Of a stretch of DNA of 64,000 bases, positions 10,383 to 18,371 are shown one piece after another. The position numbers were made by a program, and so were the translations under genes. Numbering within the stretch: position 1 is the first letter of the stretch; every line of letters begins with the position of its first letter. The notes beneath the pieces were generated by a model. That model had not been told where the DNA came from. It ran no database searches and worked only from the letters and a program-made list of their open reading frames with translations. This stretch comes from Amycolatopsis benzoatilytica AK 16/65. Lineage in GTDB: Bacteria; Actinomycetota; Actinomycetes; Mycobacteriales; Pseudonocardiaceae. The stretch covers positions 6,258,564 through 6,322,563 of the forward strand of contig NZ_KB912942.1 of assembly GCF_000383915.1 (NCBI RefSeq), in the 5' to 3' direction.

Positions 10383-11072
10383 TTAGGCAGGCTTGCGGCC
10401 GCGGTGGATCGCGACGACGCCGAATGTGAGGTTCAGCCATTCGACCTCGGTCCAGCCGGCGCTCGCGATGATCTCGCCGAGGCCGCGCTGATCGGGCCAG
10501 GCGAGCATGGATTCGGCCAGGTAGGAGTAGGCCTCCGGGTTGGTGGAGGACCGGCTGCCGACCCAGGTGAGCAGCTTGAGGATGAAGCGCCGGTAGACGA
10601 ACCGGATCGGCGGGAACGTGGGCGTCGACACCTCGCAGACGACCAGCCGGCCGCCCGGTTTGACCACCCGGAGGATTTCGGCGAGCGCGCCCTTGGTGTC
10701 CACGAAGTTCCGCAGCGCGAGCGAGATGGTGACCGCGTCGAAGCTCTCGTCGGCGAACGGCAGGTTCAGCGCGTCCGCGGCGACCATCGGCACCTTCCGG
10801 TGCAGGCCGGCTTTGAGCATCCCGACCGAGAAGTCGGCGGCCAGGCACCAGGCCCCGCCGCGCGCGTACTCGACGGTGGACACGCCGGTGCCGGCCGCCA
10901 GGTCGAGCACCTTCTCGCCGGGTTTGGCGTCCAGCACGCGCGCTGTGGTGGTGCGCCAGCGCCGGTCGAACCCGAACGTCATGAACGAGTTCGCCCGGTC
11001 GTAACCGGACGCGACGCCGTCGAACATCGCGGCGACATCGCGGGGATCCTTGTCCAGACTGGCGCGGGGCAT
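10383..11072 (-). CDS. menG: Demethylmenaquinone methyltransferase
   Basis: This is a class I SAM-dependent methyltransferase of the UbiE/MenG family, 229 aa, catalysing the last C-methylation that makes menaquinone. The start [20 protein letters not shown] and FDRRWR are family features. SAM-binding motif [10 protein letters not shown], is near residues 55-63, and [14 protein letters not shown] with the C-terminal [13 protein letters not shown] is typical. The organism makes menaquinone (menA, B, D and E are in the window), so menG is more fitting than ubiE. Confidence 0.93.
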   Translation of the reverse strand: MPRASLDKDPRDVAAMFDGVASGYDRANSFMTFGFDRRWRTTTARVLDAKPGEKVLDLAAGTGVSTVEYARGGAWCLAADFSVGMLKAGLHRKVPMVAADALNLPFADESFDAVTISLALRNFVDTKGALAEILRVVKPGGRLVVCEVSTPTFPPIRFVYRRFILKLLTWVGSRSSTNPEAYSYLAESMLAWPDQRGLGEIIASAGWTEVEWLNLTFGVVAIHRGRKPA

Positions 11073-11082
11073 GGGACCGAGA

Positions 11083-11742
11083 TTAGTCCGTCCGCGCCGC
11101 GCGGCGATCGCGCGGGAGCAGGACGCTCGCCACTATCAGCCAGACGAGCCCGCCGAACCGGCCGACCGGGATCAGCGGGTAAAGCGCCGGGGACAGCAGC
11201 GAGAAGCTGGCCAGGACCGCCGCCGCCGCGATCGCCAATCCGGCGATGCAGAGCCAGCGAGGCAGGAGTTTCCGGAAGAGGGCGGGTACCGCGAGCCCGG
11301 CGATCAGCAACGCCAACGGCACGACGAAGCCGGGCCCGCCGGAGGCGAAGGCGAGGCTGGTCAACGCGCGCGCGAGCCCCGGCGTGTCGGAGCTCTGGAC
11401 GGACACCCAGGTGACCAGCCCGCTCGTCGCCAGCGCCGCGGCGGACAGGACGCCGCCAGCCAGCCCGATCATCGCGCCTGGCGCGTGCACACCGAGCCGC
11501 CGCTGCCTGCGGTAGACGGTCGCCGCCCAGACGACCAGCGGAACTGACGCCCCGAAGACGGCGAAGGACAGCAGCCGCACGACCCCCTGATGCGCCGCGA
11601 GGTAGGCGGCGGTATCGGTCGCGCTGGTATCCGGTCTGGTGCCGGTCGCGCCGAGTGCGGCGGACGCGATGGTCAGGACCGCGAACGCCAGCGCCGGGGC
11701 CAGCAGCGGCGGGCCGGCCTGAGCACGGTTTAGCGTTGTCAT
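11083..11742 (-). CDS. Six-helix membrane protein, DUF4386-like
   Basis: This protein of about 219 aa has roughly six hydrophobic helices, Ala/Leu/Val-rich loops and a basic C-terminus (RDRRAARTD). It resembles DUF4386-type integral membrane proteins, for which I know no established function. I start it at ATG 11742, which has GGGAG 7 nt upstream; the frame extends to 11760 but that would overlap the ribosome-binding site. It is divergently transcribed from a MarR gene with a palindrome between them, so it is a likely target of that regulator. Confidence 0.75.
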   Translation of the reverse strand: MTTLNRAQAGPPLLAPALAFAVLTIASAALGATGTRPDTSATDTAAYLAAHQGVVRLLSFAVFGASVPLVVWAATVYRRQRRLGVHAPGAMIGLAGGVLSAAALATSGLVTWVSVQSSDTPGLARALTSLAFASGGPGFVVPLALLIAGLAVPALFRKLLPRWLCIAGLAIAAAAVLASFSLLSPALYPLIPVGRFGGLVWLIVASVLLPRDRRAARTD

Positions 11743-11779
11743 GGCGAACTCCCTGGTCAAATAGTTTCACTGATGGAAC

Positions 11780-11797
11780 GATTACACTGGCGTAATC
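11780..11797. promoter_or_regulatory. Candidate MarR operator
   Basis: GATTAC(6 nt)GTAATC is an 18-bp interrupted palindrome in the 81-bp gap between two divergent genes, 26 bp before the MarR start. On the minus strand TTGACA (11806-11801) next to it could be a -35 box, so a bound dimer would overlap that promoter. Size and placement suit a MarR dimer. Confidence 0.6.
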
Positions 11798-11823
11798 AAT
11801 TGTCAAGGGATACGGTTTCGACC

Positions 11824-12282
11824 ATGAACGGATCCCCGCCGATCGGCAGCGCGTTCCTGCTGGCCCAGTTGGGCGCCCACGCGACCCGGCGGTTCGCCGA
11901 ACGGGTCGAGGAACTCGGCTTGTCTCCGGCGCAAACCGGCTTGCTGCGGGTGATCGCCCGCCGGCCAGGGGAAAGCCAGCAGGCACTGGCAGCGGAGCTG
12001 GGCACGCCGGCGACGCGCCTGGTCGCGCTGGTAGACGGACTTGAGCGACGTGGCCTGATCGAACGGCGCCGGAACCCGCAGGACCGCCGGTTGTACGCGG
12101 TCTTCCTCAGCGACCAGGGCGAGGAGATGATGCGCACGCTGGCGAAAATCGGCGCAGCACATGAGGACGAGCTGATGGCAGCCCTGTCCGCGGAGGAACG
12201 GACGGTCCTGCGCGGGTTGCTGGCCAGGATCGCCGCCGAGCACGGGCTCGCGCCGGGAATTCATCCCGGTTACCGCGGCTGA
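11824..12282 (+). CDS. MarR-family transcriptional regulator
   Basis: This winged-helix repressor of about 152 aa has the MarR layout: a helical dimerisation arm, then LSPAQTGLLRVIARRPGESQ and LVALVDGLERRGLIERRRNP, with the wing at QDRRLYAVFLSDQG. I prefer ATG 11824 (MNGSPPIG) over an in-frame ATG at 11773, because the latter would run through the candidate operator. It is divergent from the six-helix membrane protein. The inducer is unknown. Confidence 0.88.
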   Translation: MNGSPPIGSAFLLAQLGAHATRRFAERVEELGLSPAQTGLLRVIARRPGESQQALAAELGTPATRLVALVDGLERRGLIERRRNPQDRRLYAVFLSDQGEEMMRTLAKIGAAHEDELMAALSAEERTVLRGLLARIAAEHGLAPGIHPGYRG

Positions 12283-12296
12283 TTCACTCCGGCCGA

Positions 12297-12318
12297 GGCA
12301 CCGGGCCTCACCGGTGCC
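12297..12318. terminator. Short hairpin between convergent genes
   Basis: GGCACCGG and CCGGTGCC pair as a perfect 8-bp stem around a 6-nt loop. It sits in the 51-bp gap between the MarR gene and the convergent glycosyltransferase, so it could serve both. There is no T tract. Confidence 0.5.
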
Positions 12319-12333
12319 GCCCCGCCGAATCCC

Positions 12334-13437
12334 TCACCCCAACGCAGCCAACATCCCCCGAACGGACGCCGGCCAAGCGAACTCCTCCGCCCGAGCCCGG
12401 GCCGCCGCCCTCCGCGCCCCTTCCGGGCGCTCCAGCAAACCGCTCACCGCTCGCGCGAACTCCGCCGCCTGGTCCCGCACCGCCTCCCCGCACCCCGGCC
12501 GCACGATCTCCCGCAGCGCCGACGACGCCGAAACCACCACCGGCGTCCCCGAAGCCAGCGCCTCCAACGCCGCCAGCCCGAACGTCTCATGCGGCCCGGG
12601 AGCCAGCGAAACATCCGCCGACGCCAACAATCGCGCCACCTCGGCCCGTCCGGACAAGAATCCCAAAAACGTCACCGGCAATCCCCGCGCCCGCCGTTCC
12701 AGAGCCCTCCGCCGGGGCCCGTCTCCGGCGATCACCAACCGCACCCGGATTCCCGACTCGGTCAGCTCGGCGACGGTATCCACACTCCGCTCAACGTGTT
12801 TCTCCGGCGACAACCGCCCACAATGGACGATCAGCACCTCCGCCCCGCCGGCCAGATCGGACCGCCATCCGGAATCCCGCATCGACGGCGCGAAGGTGGC
12901 CAAATCGACGCCCAGCGGCACTCGCCGGACATTTTCCGCGGCGATCCGCTCGAATTCCGCGTGCGCGAAAGCCGTCGTGCACACCACCGTGTCGTAAGAA
13001 GCGGCCATCCGCCGATTCGCGGCATCCGCTACGTGCCGGGCCACCGCCCCGGGCAGCAAGAACTGCTCCAGCAACCGGTCCAGCCGCTCGTGCGAGATCA
13101 CCATGCTCGGCACCCCGTGCCGCCGCGCCCACGCCCCCATTCCGCGCAGCGTCAACCGATCGGAGACCTCCAGCCGGTCCGGTTCCAGCCGCCGCAGGAC
13201 CGCGCGGACCCGCTGCGGGTCCACCGCCCGATAGCCCCCGGTGCCGGGAATCTGCGGCGCGGGCAACGAATACCGCCGAACCCCGGAAGGCAAGGTCTCC
13301 GCCGCGTACCGCCGACCGGGCACGACCAGTGTCACCCGGTGCCCGCTGGCGACATAGCCGGCGCCGAGGTGATTCAACGCGGTCCGCAGACCGCCGGATC
13401 GAGGCCCGTAGAAGTTCGCCAGCTGGACAATGTGCAT
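12334..13437 (-). CDS. GT4-type glycosyltransferase
   Basis: This retaining glycosyltransferase with a GT-B fold, 367 aa, begins MHIVQLANFYGPRSGGLRTA, an acceptor-domain signature of group 1 enzymes. The C-terminal donor domain has VHCGRLSPEKHVERSV and GPHETFGLAALEALASGTPVV, the latter supplying the EX7E motif. It starts 3 nt after the stop of another GT4 gene, so the two form an operon. Donor and acceptor are not evident; the neighbour suggests a lipid or cell-envelope mannosylation role, but this is inference only. Confidence 0.82.
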   Translation of the reverse strand: MHIVQLANFYGPRSGGLRTALNHLGAGYVASGHRVTLVVPGRRYAAETLPSGVRRYSLPAPQIPGTGGYRAVDPQRVRAVLRRLEPDRLEVSDRLTLRGMGAWARRHGVPSMVISHERLDRLLEQFLLPGAVARHVADAANRRMAASYDTVVCTTAFAHAEFERIAAENVRRVPLGVDLATFAPSMRDSGWRSDLAGGAEVLIVHCGRLSPEKHVERSVDTVAELTESGIRVRLVIAGDGPRRRALERRARGLPVTFLGFLSGRAEVARLLASADVSLAPGPHETFGLAALEALASGTPVVVSASSALREIVRPGCGEAVRDQAAEFARAVSGLLERPEGARRAAARARAEEFAWPASVRGMLAALG

Positions 13438-13440
13438 GGC

Positions 13441-14559
13441 TCAAGCCGCGCGGGCGACTCGGCCCTGTACCGCCTCGTAGTGCCCGACCAGTTCTCGGCA
13501 CACTGCGGGCCACGTCCGGCCCAGCACCACTTTCCGCGCCTTCTCCCCCAGCCGGGCCCGCAGAGCCGCGTCGCGCAGCGCGTCGATCTTCGCCACCAGC
13601 GCCGGGCCGAACTGCTCCCGGTCAGCAGGCAGCAGGTACCCGGTCCGGCCTGGCACGACCAGGTCCTTAGGCCCGCCCGCGTCCGGCGCGAGCACCGGCA
13701 GCCCGGACGCCATCGCCTCCTGGACGGCCTGGCAGAACGTCTCATGCGGACCGGTGTGGACGAAGACGTCGAGACTCGCGTACGCGACCGACAGCTCCTC
13801 CCCGTACTTCGCGCCCAGGAACGCCGCTTCTGGCAAGCGTTCCCGCAACGTCGCCAGCTCCGGGCCGTCGCCGACCACGACCACTCGCACGCCCGGCATC
13901 CCGGCCAGCGCGGCCAGCCGGTCGACTTCCTTCTCCGGCGCGAGCCTGCCGACGAACCCGACCAGTAGTTCACCGTTCGGCGCAAGTTCCGCGCGCAACG
14001 CCGGGTCGGCATGCGCCGGCGAGAACCGGCTGACGTCCACCCCGCGTGCCCAGCGATGCACCCGGGGGACGCCGTGCAGTTTCAGCTGCTCGATCGAGTC
14101 CGACGACGGCGCGAGTGTCCGGTCGGCCCGTGAGTGCAGCCGGCGCACCCAGCGCCAGGCCGCACGCGCCCCGATGCCGAAGCCGTACGACGTCGCGAAC
14201 CCGGCGATGTCGGTCTGATAGACCGCGATCGACGGCACGCGCAGCCGGCGCGCCGCGGCGAGCCCGCGCGCGCCGACGACGAACGGCGACGCCAGGTGCA
14301 CGACATCCGGCCCGAAATCGGCCAGAGCGGTCAGCACGGTCCGCGTCGGCAGGCCGATCGGCAGGGAATGCACGCCGGGGAAGTCCAGCGCGGGAATGCG
14401 GACGACCGGGGCGCCGCGGTAGCTGTCCGGACCCGGTCCGGGCGCGACGACCAGCACGTCGTGCGCGGTGTCGACCAGGTGCTCGACGACCCGCAGCACG
14501 GAATTCGTCACGCCGTTCACCTGGGGCAGGAAACTTTCGGTGACTATGGCGACTCGCAC
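13441..14559 (-). CDS. mgtA: GT4 mannosyltransferase of the MgtA type
   Basis: This GT-B glycosyltransferase of 372 aa starts at GTG 14559 ([20 protein letters not shown]). It follows the M. tuberculosis Rv0557 protein (MgtA) almost block by block as I recall it: [56 protein letters not shown] and the EX7E motif in [20 protein letters not shown]. MgtA transfers mannose from GDP-mannose to a glucuronyl diacylglycerol acceptor at the cytoplasmic membrane. Here too it lies near menG and menD. Substrate is inferred from homology. Confidence 0.82.
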   Translation of the reverse strand: MRVAIVTESFLPQVNGVTNSVLRVVEHLVDTAHDVLVVAPGPGPDSYRGAPVVRIPALDFPGVHSLPIGLPTRTVLTALADFGPDVVHLASPFVVGARGLAAARRLRVPSIAVYQTDIAGFATSYGFGIGARAAWRWVRRLHSRADRTLAPSSDSIEQLKLHGVPRVHRWARGVDVSRFSPAHADPALRAELAPNGELLVGFVGRLAPEKEVDRLAALAGMPGVRVVVVGDGPELATLRERLPEAAFLGAKYGEELSVAYASLDVFVHTGPHETFCQAVQEAMASGLPVLAPDAGGPKDLVVPGRTGYLLPADREQFGPALVAKIDALRDAALRARLGEKARKVVLGRTWPAVCRELVGHYEAVQGRVARAA

Positions 14560-14736
14560 CGCGCCACTGTCGCAAAACCGCAGGCAGGGCGGGCCAATCC
14601 CGCGTGACGGACCGGCCAACGACAGCGAAACACTGCGCAGCGTCCGCCGCCGGACACGGACCGTCGACCAAGTTCCCCACCACATGTCATCTGCCGGTCG
14701 TGTCCCGGACACCAGAACCGCGCAGACTAAGCAGGC

Positions 14737-15576
14737 ATGACCCTCTTGTCCTCCAGGCCGTCTCGGCCCGTCGAGCCCGGGCTGCTTTCCCGGGCCCTCG
14801 AGGTCGCCGGCCGGCTGGCGAACGACGCCACCGACGTGATCACCGCGACCGCGGGCCGCGGCGCTCACCCGGCGACGCTGGATTCGCCGTTCGACTGGGT
14901 CACCGACACCGATCGGATCCTGGAACGGCACACCCGGCGGGTGCTGACCGCCGAGTTCCCCGGGATCCCGGTGGTCGGGCACGAGTTCGGTGCCGATCAC
15001 GGGGCGGATGTCGCGGAGTACCGGTGGGTGGTCGACTCGGTCGACGGGACCGCCAACTACGTGGCCGGGGTGCCGTGGTGCGCCTACAGCCTGGCGTTGG
15101 TCGACGCCAGCGGGCCAGTGGTCGGAGTGGTGGCGGATCCGTATCGGGCGCAGATCTACGCGGCGGCTCGGGGACGCGGAGCCCGGGCCAACGGGAAGCC
15201 AGTGAGGCTGGTGGACCGGCGAGGGACGGCCGGCGCGATTGTGTGCACCGAGCTCGCCCGGAAGGGGCCGTGGCCGGGGATGGGCTCGTTCATCGAGCGG
15301 GCCGCGGCGGCGCACGCTGGGGTGCGGGTGCTGGGCTCAGCCGCGCTGTCGATCGCGCAGGTCGCGCTGGGCCATGCGGCCGCGGCGGTACTGCACAGCT
15401 ATCACGAGTGGGATGTGGCCGGATCGGTGGCGATGGCGATCGAGGCCGGGGCGGTGGTGCTCGACAAGCACGGGGAGGGGGCGGCCTTGCCGACGGACGG
15501 ACTGCTGGTGGCGGCGCCCGGGGTCGCGGACGAGGTGCTGGGCTGGTGGCAGGAATCGGCCGCCGTCCGAAACTGA
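14737..15576 (+). CDS. Inositol monophosphatase-family phosphatase
   Basis: This is a 279-aa member of the metal-dependent IMPase/HisN/CysQ superfamily. The metal-binding signature [12 protein letters not shown] (D100, D103) and [16 protein letters not shown] near residue 222 are visible. Two deviations stand out: the usual DPLDGT is DSVDGT, and the usual GEE metal ligand is GHEFG (E83). The superfamily acts on inositol phosphates, histidinol phosphate or PAP, and these residues do not decide between them. It is divergent from the mgtA operon and followed by a copy of the 3'-end palindrome. Confidence 0.85.
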   Translation: MTLLSSRPSRPVEPGLLSRALEVAGRLANDATDVITATAGRGAHPATLDSPFDWVTDTDRILERHTRRVLTAEFPGIPVVGHEFGADHGADVAEYRWVVDSVDGTANYVAGVPWCAYSLALVDASGPVVGVVADPYRAQIYAAARGRGARANGKPVRLVDRRGTAGAIVCTELARKGPWPGMGSFIERAAAAHAGVRVLGSAALSIAQVALGHAAAAVLHSYHEWDVAGSVAMAIEAGAVVLDKHGEGAALPTDGLLVAAPGVADEVLGWWQESAAVRN

Positions 15577-15599
15577 GCACCCCCGATAGGGTTTGAAGT

Positions 15600-15680
15600 C
15601 CGTGAAGGGCCCCTTCACGGAACCCAAGTCCCCCAAGGGCCCCTTCACGGAACCCAAGTCCCTCAAGGGGCCCTTCACGG
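15600..15680. repeat. 3'-end palindrome family, copy 2 (expanded)
   Basis: This 81-bp composite starts with a compact palindrome (CCGTGAAGGGCCCCTTCACGG). Two direct copies of an element beginning AACCCAAGTCCC and ending CCCTTCACGG follow. It looks like an ordinary copy in which one arm was duplicated. It starts 24 nt after the phosphatase stop and 22 nt before the end of the convergent DUF3592-type gene. Confidence 0.92.
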
Positions 15681-15701
15681 ACTTGCGTCAGCAGGGCGCG
15701 C

Positions 15702-16163
15702 TCAGACCTTGGCCGGGATTGGGTTCTCGTCTCGCGCGGGCTGGTCCCGCTTCATCGCACGGCGCAGCCACCACAGGGTGGGAGCGGCGATCAGCCAGGT
15801 GATCAGCAGGGTCGTGCCCAGCGGCAGCAGGGTCAGCGTGGCGGTTCGGCCGGCGACTCGCGCCACGTCGGGGTTCGTCGCGTCGTACTCGATCGCCACC
15901 AGCTGGCCAGCGGACAGGCCGGACGGGTACAGCACGCCGGTCGCGGGGCTGTGCACGATGCCGTCCGGCGTCTGGTACTGGATGATCGTGCGGTCGAAGG
16001 CCACCGACTGGACGGTCGCGGTGGCGGTGCCCAGGTGCGATTCGATGGCGTTGTCGTTGCGGATCGCCGCGAACACCAGGCCCACGCACATCACCGTCAG
16101 CAGCGACGCGACCCCCAGCACGGCGAACCACGCGACTCGCCGTCCGTGCATTTTCCTGGCCAC
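15702..16163 (-). CDS. DUF3592-type membrane protein
   Basis: This protein of about 153 aa has one transmembrane helix near the N-terminus (VAWFAVLGVASLLTVMCVGL), an extracytoplasmic beta-rich domain (TATATVQSVAFDRTIIQYQT, then LSAGQLVAIEYDATNPDVAR) and a second helix, with a basic tail. That arrangement is typical of DUF3592 proteins, whose function I do not know. The start is unclear: GTG 16163 is used here, ATG 16148 is the other choice, and the frame runs open to 16265. It is convergent with the IMPase-like gene. Confidence 0.72.
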   Translation of the reverse strand: MARKMHGRRVAWFAVLGVASLLTVMCVGLVFAAIRNDNAIESHLGTATATVQSVAFDRTIIQYQTPDGIVHSPATGVLYPSGLSAGQLVAIEYDATNPDVARVAGRTATLTLLPLGTTLLITWLIAAPTLWWLRRAMKRDQPARDENPIPAKV

Positions 16164-16265
16164 CACGTCGGCGAGTTTAGTCCCGTGCGCCGCTTCCGCC
16201 CTGGCCGGGCGGCGACGTTCGCGATGGTGGCGCCTGCGGTGTCGTTCGCGAGCCGGGCACAGCAC

Positions 16266-16299
16266 CCGCCATGCTCGGATGGACGGCCGAGCATGGCGG
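16266..16299. terminator. Strong hairpin downstream of the M1 peptidase gene
   Basis: CCGCCATGCTCGG and CCGAGCATGGCGG form a perfect 13-bp stem around an 8-nt loop, 81 bp beyond the peptidase stop on the minus strand. No T tract follows, as is common in high-GC actinobacteria. It also lies just upstream of the DUF3592-type gene. Confidence 0.6.
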
Positions 16300-16379
16300 A
16301 GCTGCGTCCGCAGCTACCGAATCCGCTCTCCGGACGACGGAACTCTCCCGAATTCCACCTCAGGCAACCGAATTTACCG

Positions 16380-17894
16380 TCAGCTCGCTCCGGCGGCGGC
16401 CAGCGCGCGGTGGTTGTCCTGGATCTGGTCCCACGACTTCGGCTTGGCCGGTGCCGCCGCGAACGCCTTCGCCGCGACCGTCCCGTTAGGACCGACAGCC
16501 GGCTTGCCCTTGGTGAACAGCCAGGTCTGGAAGAACTCCTGCAGCGGCTTGCCGGACACCTTCTCCGCCAGCGCCGCGAACTCCGGGATCACCGCCGATT
16601 TCCCGGCCTTCGCGACCTGCCACTGCTTGAGAATCGAGAAGAACGCGTCATCGCCGACCGTGGTGCGCAGGGCCTGCAGCGCCACCGCTCCGCGGTCGTA
16701 CACGGCGGCGTCGAACTGGTTCGGCTCGCCCGGGTCGCCCGGCAGCACCTGCCAGAACTTGTCGTCGGCCGGGTGCGAGTCATAGGTGTACTGGGCGAGT
16801 TCCGCGGTCGTGCCCTCGCCCTCGTGCTCGGACCACAGGTACTCGGCGTAGGACGCGAAGCCTTCGTTCAGCCAAATGTCGCTCCACTTGCCCAGCGAAA
16901 CGTTGTCGCCGAACCACTGGTGGGCGTTTTCGTGCGCGATCAGCGTGGTGTTGGCGCCGGCCGCGAAATTGCGCGCGCCGTAGACCGGGCGGGTCTGGTT
17001 CTCCAGCGAGAAGGTGATCCCGCTGGTCACCACCCCGCCTTCGGCCTCGAACGGGTACGGGCCGAACTGCCAGGCCAGGAACTCGTTCACCTCCGGCGTC
17101 CGCTCCACGCTCGCCTTCGCCGCGTCGAGCGACGGGCCGAGGTCGGCGCCGTAGGCGTTGACGAACGGCTTGCCGTCCGGCGTGGTGGACTGGACCACGT
17201 CGTACTTGCCGACGACGAACGACGTCAGGTAGGTCGCCTGCGGCTGGGTGCTGCGCCAGTTCCAGCGCGTCCAGCCGGCCCGCTGCTTGGTTTTCTTGAC
17301 CAGCGTGCCGTTCGTGATGGCGGCCAGGCCGTCCGGCGCTTCGATCGACACGTCGTATGTCGCTTTGTCGGTCGGGTGGTCGTTGGAGGGGAACCACCAC
17401 TGCGCGCTCTGCGGTTCGTCGACGCCGAGCGCGCCGAACGAGCCCTTCTTCCAGGCGTTGAGACCGCCGACCTTCGCCGTCGACGGGGTGTCGGCGTAGC
17501 TCACCACGACGGTCGCGGTCTCGCCCTTGGCCAGCGGCTTCGCCGGCGTGATCACCAGCTCGCCGTCGCCGTTCTGGTTCTTGAACTGGGCCGGACGGTT
17601 GTTCACCAGGACCTTCGACGCCTTGAGCGCGAAGTCGAGGTCGAACTGCGACAGGTCCTGGGTCGCGGTGAGCAGCAGGGTGGTGCTGCCGGACAGCAGG
17701 TCGGTCTCGGGCTGGTAGGTCAGCCGGATGTTGTAGTGCTGGACATCGGTGCCGCCGTTGCCGGCGTTCGGGTAGTACGGGTCGCCGACGCCCGGTGCGC
17801 CCGGCGAAGGGGCGGCCGAAGCGGTACCGGTGAGCAGGACCGCCGCGACACCCGCCGCGACCGCACCGATCCCGGCCCTCGTTCTGAGAAGCAT
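16380..17894 (-). CDS. Secreted M1-family zinc metallopeptidase
   Basis: This aminopeptidase-type enzyme of 504 aa has a signal peptide (basic MLLRTR, hydrophobic core, cleavage near TASA-AP at about residue 28). The zinc site HENAH provides H321, E322 and H325, with the third ligand E344 in WLNEGFASYAEYLW. The usual GAMEN exopeptidase motif is replaced by GITFSLENQ. At about 504 residues it lacks the large C-terminal helical domain of PepN, so it resembles the short secreted M1 peptidases of actinomycetes. Substrate unknown. Confidence 0.9.
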   Translation of the reverse strand: MLLRTRAGIGAVAAGVAAVLLTGTASAAPSPGAPGVGDPYYPNAGNGGTDVQHYNIRLTYQPETDLLSGSTTLLLTATQDLSQFDLDFALKASKVLVNNRPAQFKNQNGDGELVITPAKPLAKGETATVVVSYADTPSTAKVGGLNAWKKGSFGALGVDEPQSAQWWFPSNDHPTDKATYDVSIEAPDGLAAITNGTLVKKTKQRAGWTRWNWRSTQPQATYLTSFVVGKYDVVQSTTPDGKPFVNAYGADLGPSLDAAKASVERTPEVNEFLAWQFGPYPFEAEGGVVTSGITFSLENQTRPVYGARNFAAGANTTLIAHENAHQWFGDNVSLGKWSDIWLNEGFASYAEYLWSEHEGEGTTAELAQYTYDSHPADDKFWQVLPGDPGEPNQFDAAVYDRGAVALQALRTTVGDDAFFSILKQWQVAKAGKSAVIPEFAALAEKVSGKPLQEFFQTWLFTKGKPAVGPNGTVAAKAFAAAPAKPKSWDQIQDNHRALAAAGAS

Positions 17895-17985
17895 TCTTCC
17901 TCCAAAGTGGGCAACGCGACCGAACGTATTCAGGCGAAGACTCCACCGGAACGTCCGAAGGACGGGTTCTTACCCACTGGGAAGA

Positions 17986-18330
17986 TCAACCGGATTCGGC
18001 GATCCACCACGCGATCGCGATCGGAATGCCGTACAGCACCGGCCCCGCGTACAGCCCGGGCCACGGTCCCCAGCCGCGCCGCACCGCCAGCAGCGCGGCC
18101 CCGAACGAACCGGCGATCGCGGCCAGCCAGCCCACCCAGGGCAGCGTCGTGACCGCTTGCTGGCCGGCCGCGCTGCAGATCACCCGGCTGTCGCCGGGGA
18201 AGCAGCTGTCGCCGGCCATCACCAGGAAGGACGAGAAGTACGAGCACACCAGCCCGACCAGTGCCAATGCCGCGACGGCCGCGCTGAACCAGGTCCACCG
18301 CGTCCGCGGCCGCACGTCGATCTCGCTCAC
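17986..18330 (-). CDS. Small integral membrane protein
   Basis: This 114-aa protein has about three hydrophobic helices. Two cysteines (GDSCFPGDSRVICSA) sit in the loop after helix 1 and could form an extracytoplasmic disulfide. I do not recognise a family. It lies between menD and the peptidase gene on the same strand, 41 nt after the menD stop, so it is probably cotranscribed with menD. In M. tuberculosis a membrane protein gene also follows menD. Confidence 0.72.
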   Translation of the reverse strand: MSEIDVRPRTRWTWFSAAVAALALVGLVCSYFSSFLVMAGDSCFPGDSRVICSAAGQQAVTTLPWVGWLAAIAGSFGAALLAVRRGWGPWPGLYAGPVLYGIPIAIAWWIAESG

Positions 18331-18371
18331 GCATTCCCCCCAACTCCGGGACGCCCCCGCGTCCCGGCCCC

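Noticed and set aside
13441..15315. 624-aa version of the mgtA product
   Set aside because: Residues upstream of GTG 14559 overlap the divergent phosphatase gene and have no similarity. The family start MRVAI-like is at 14559.
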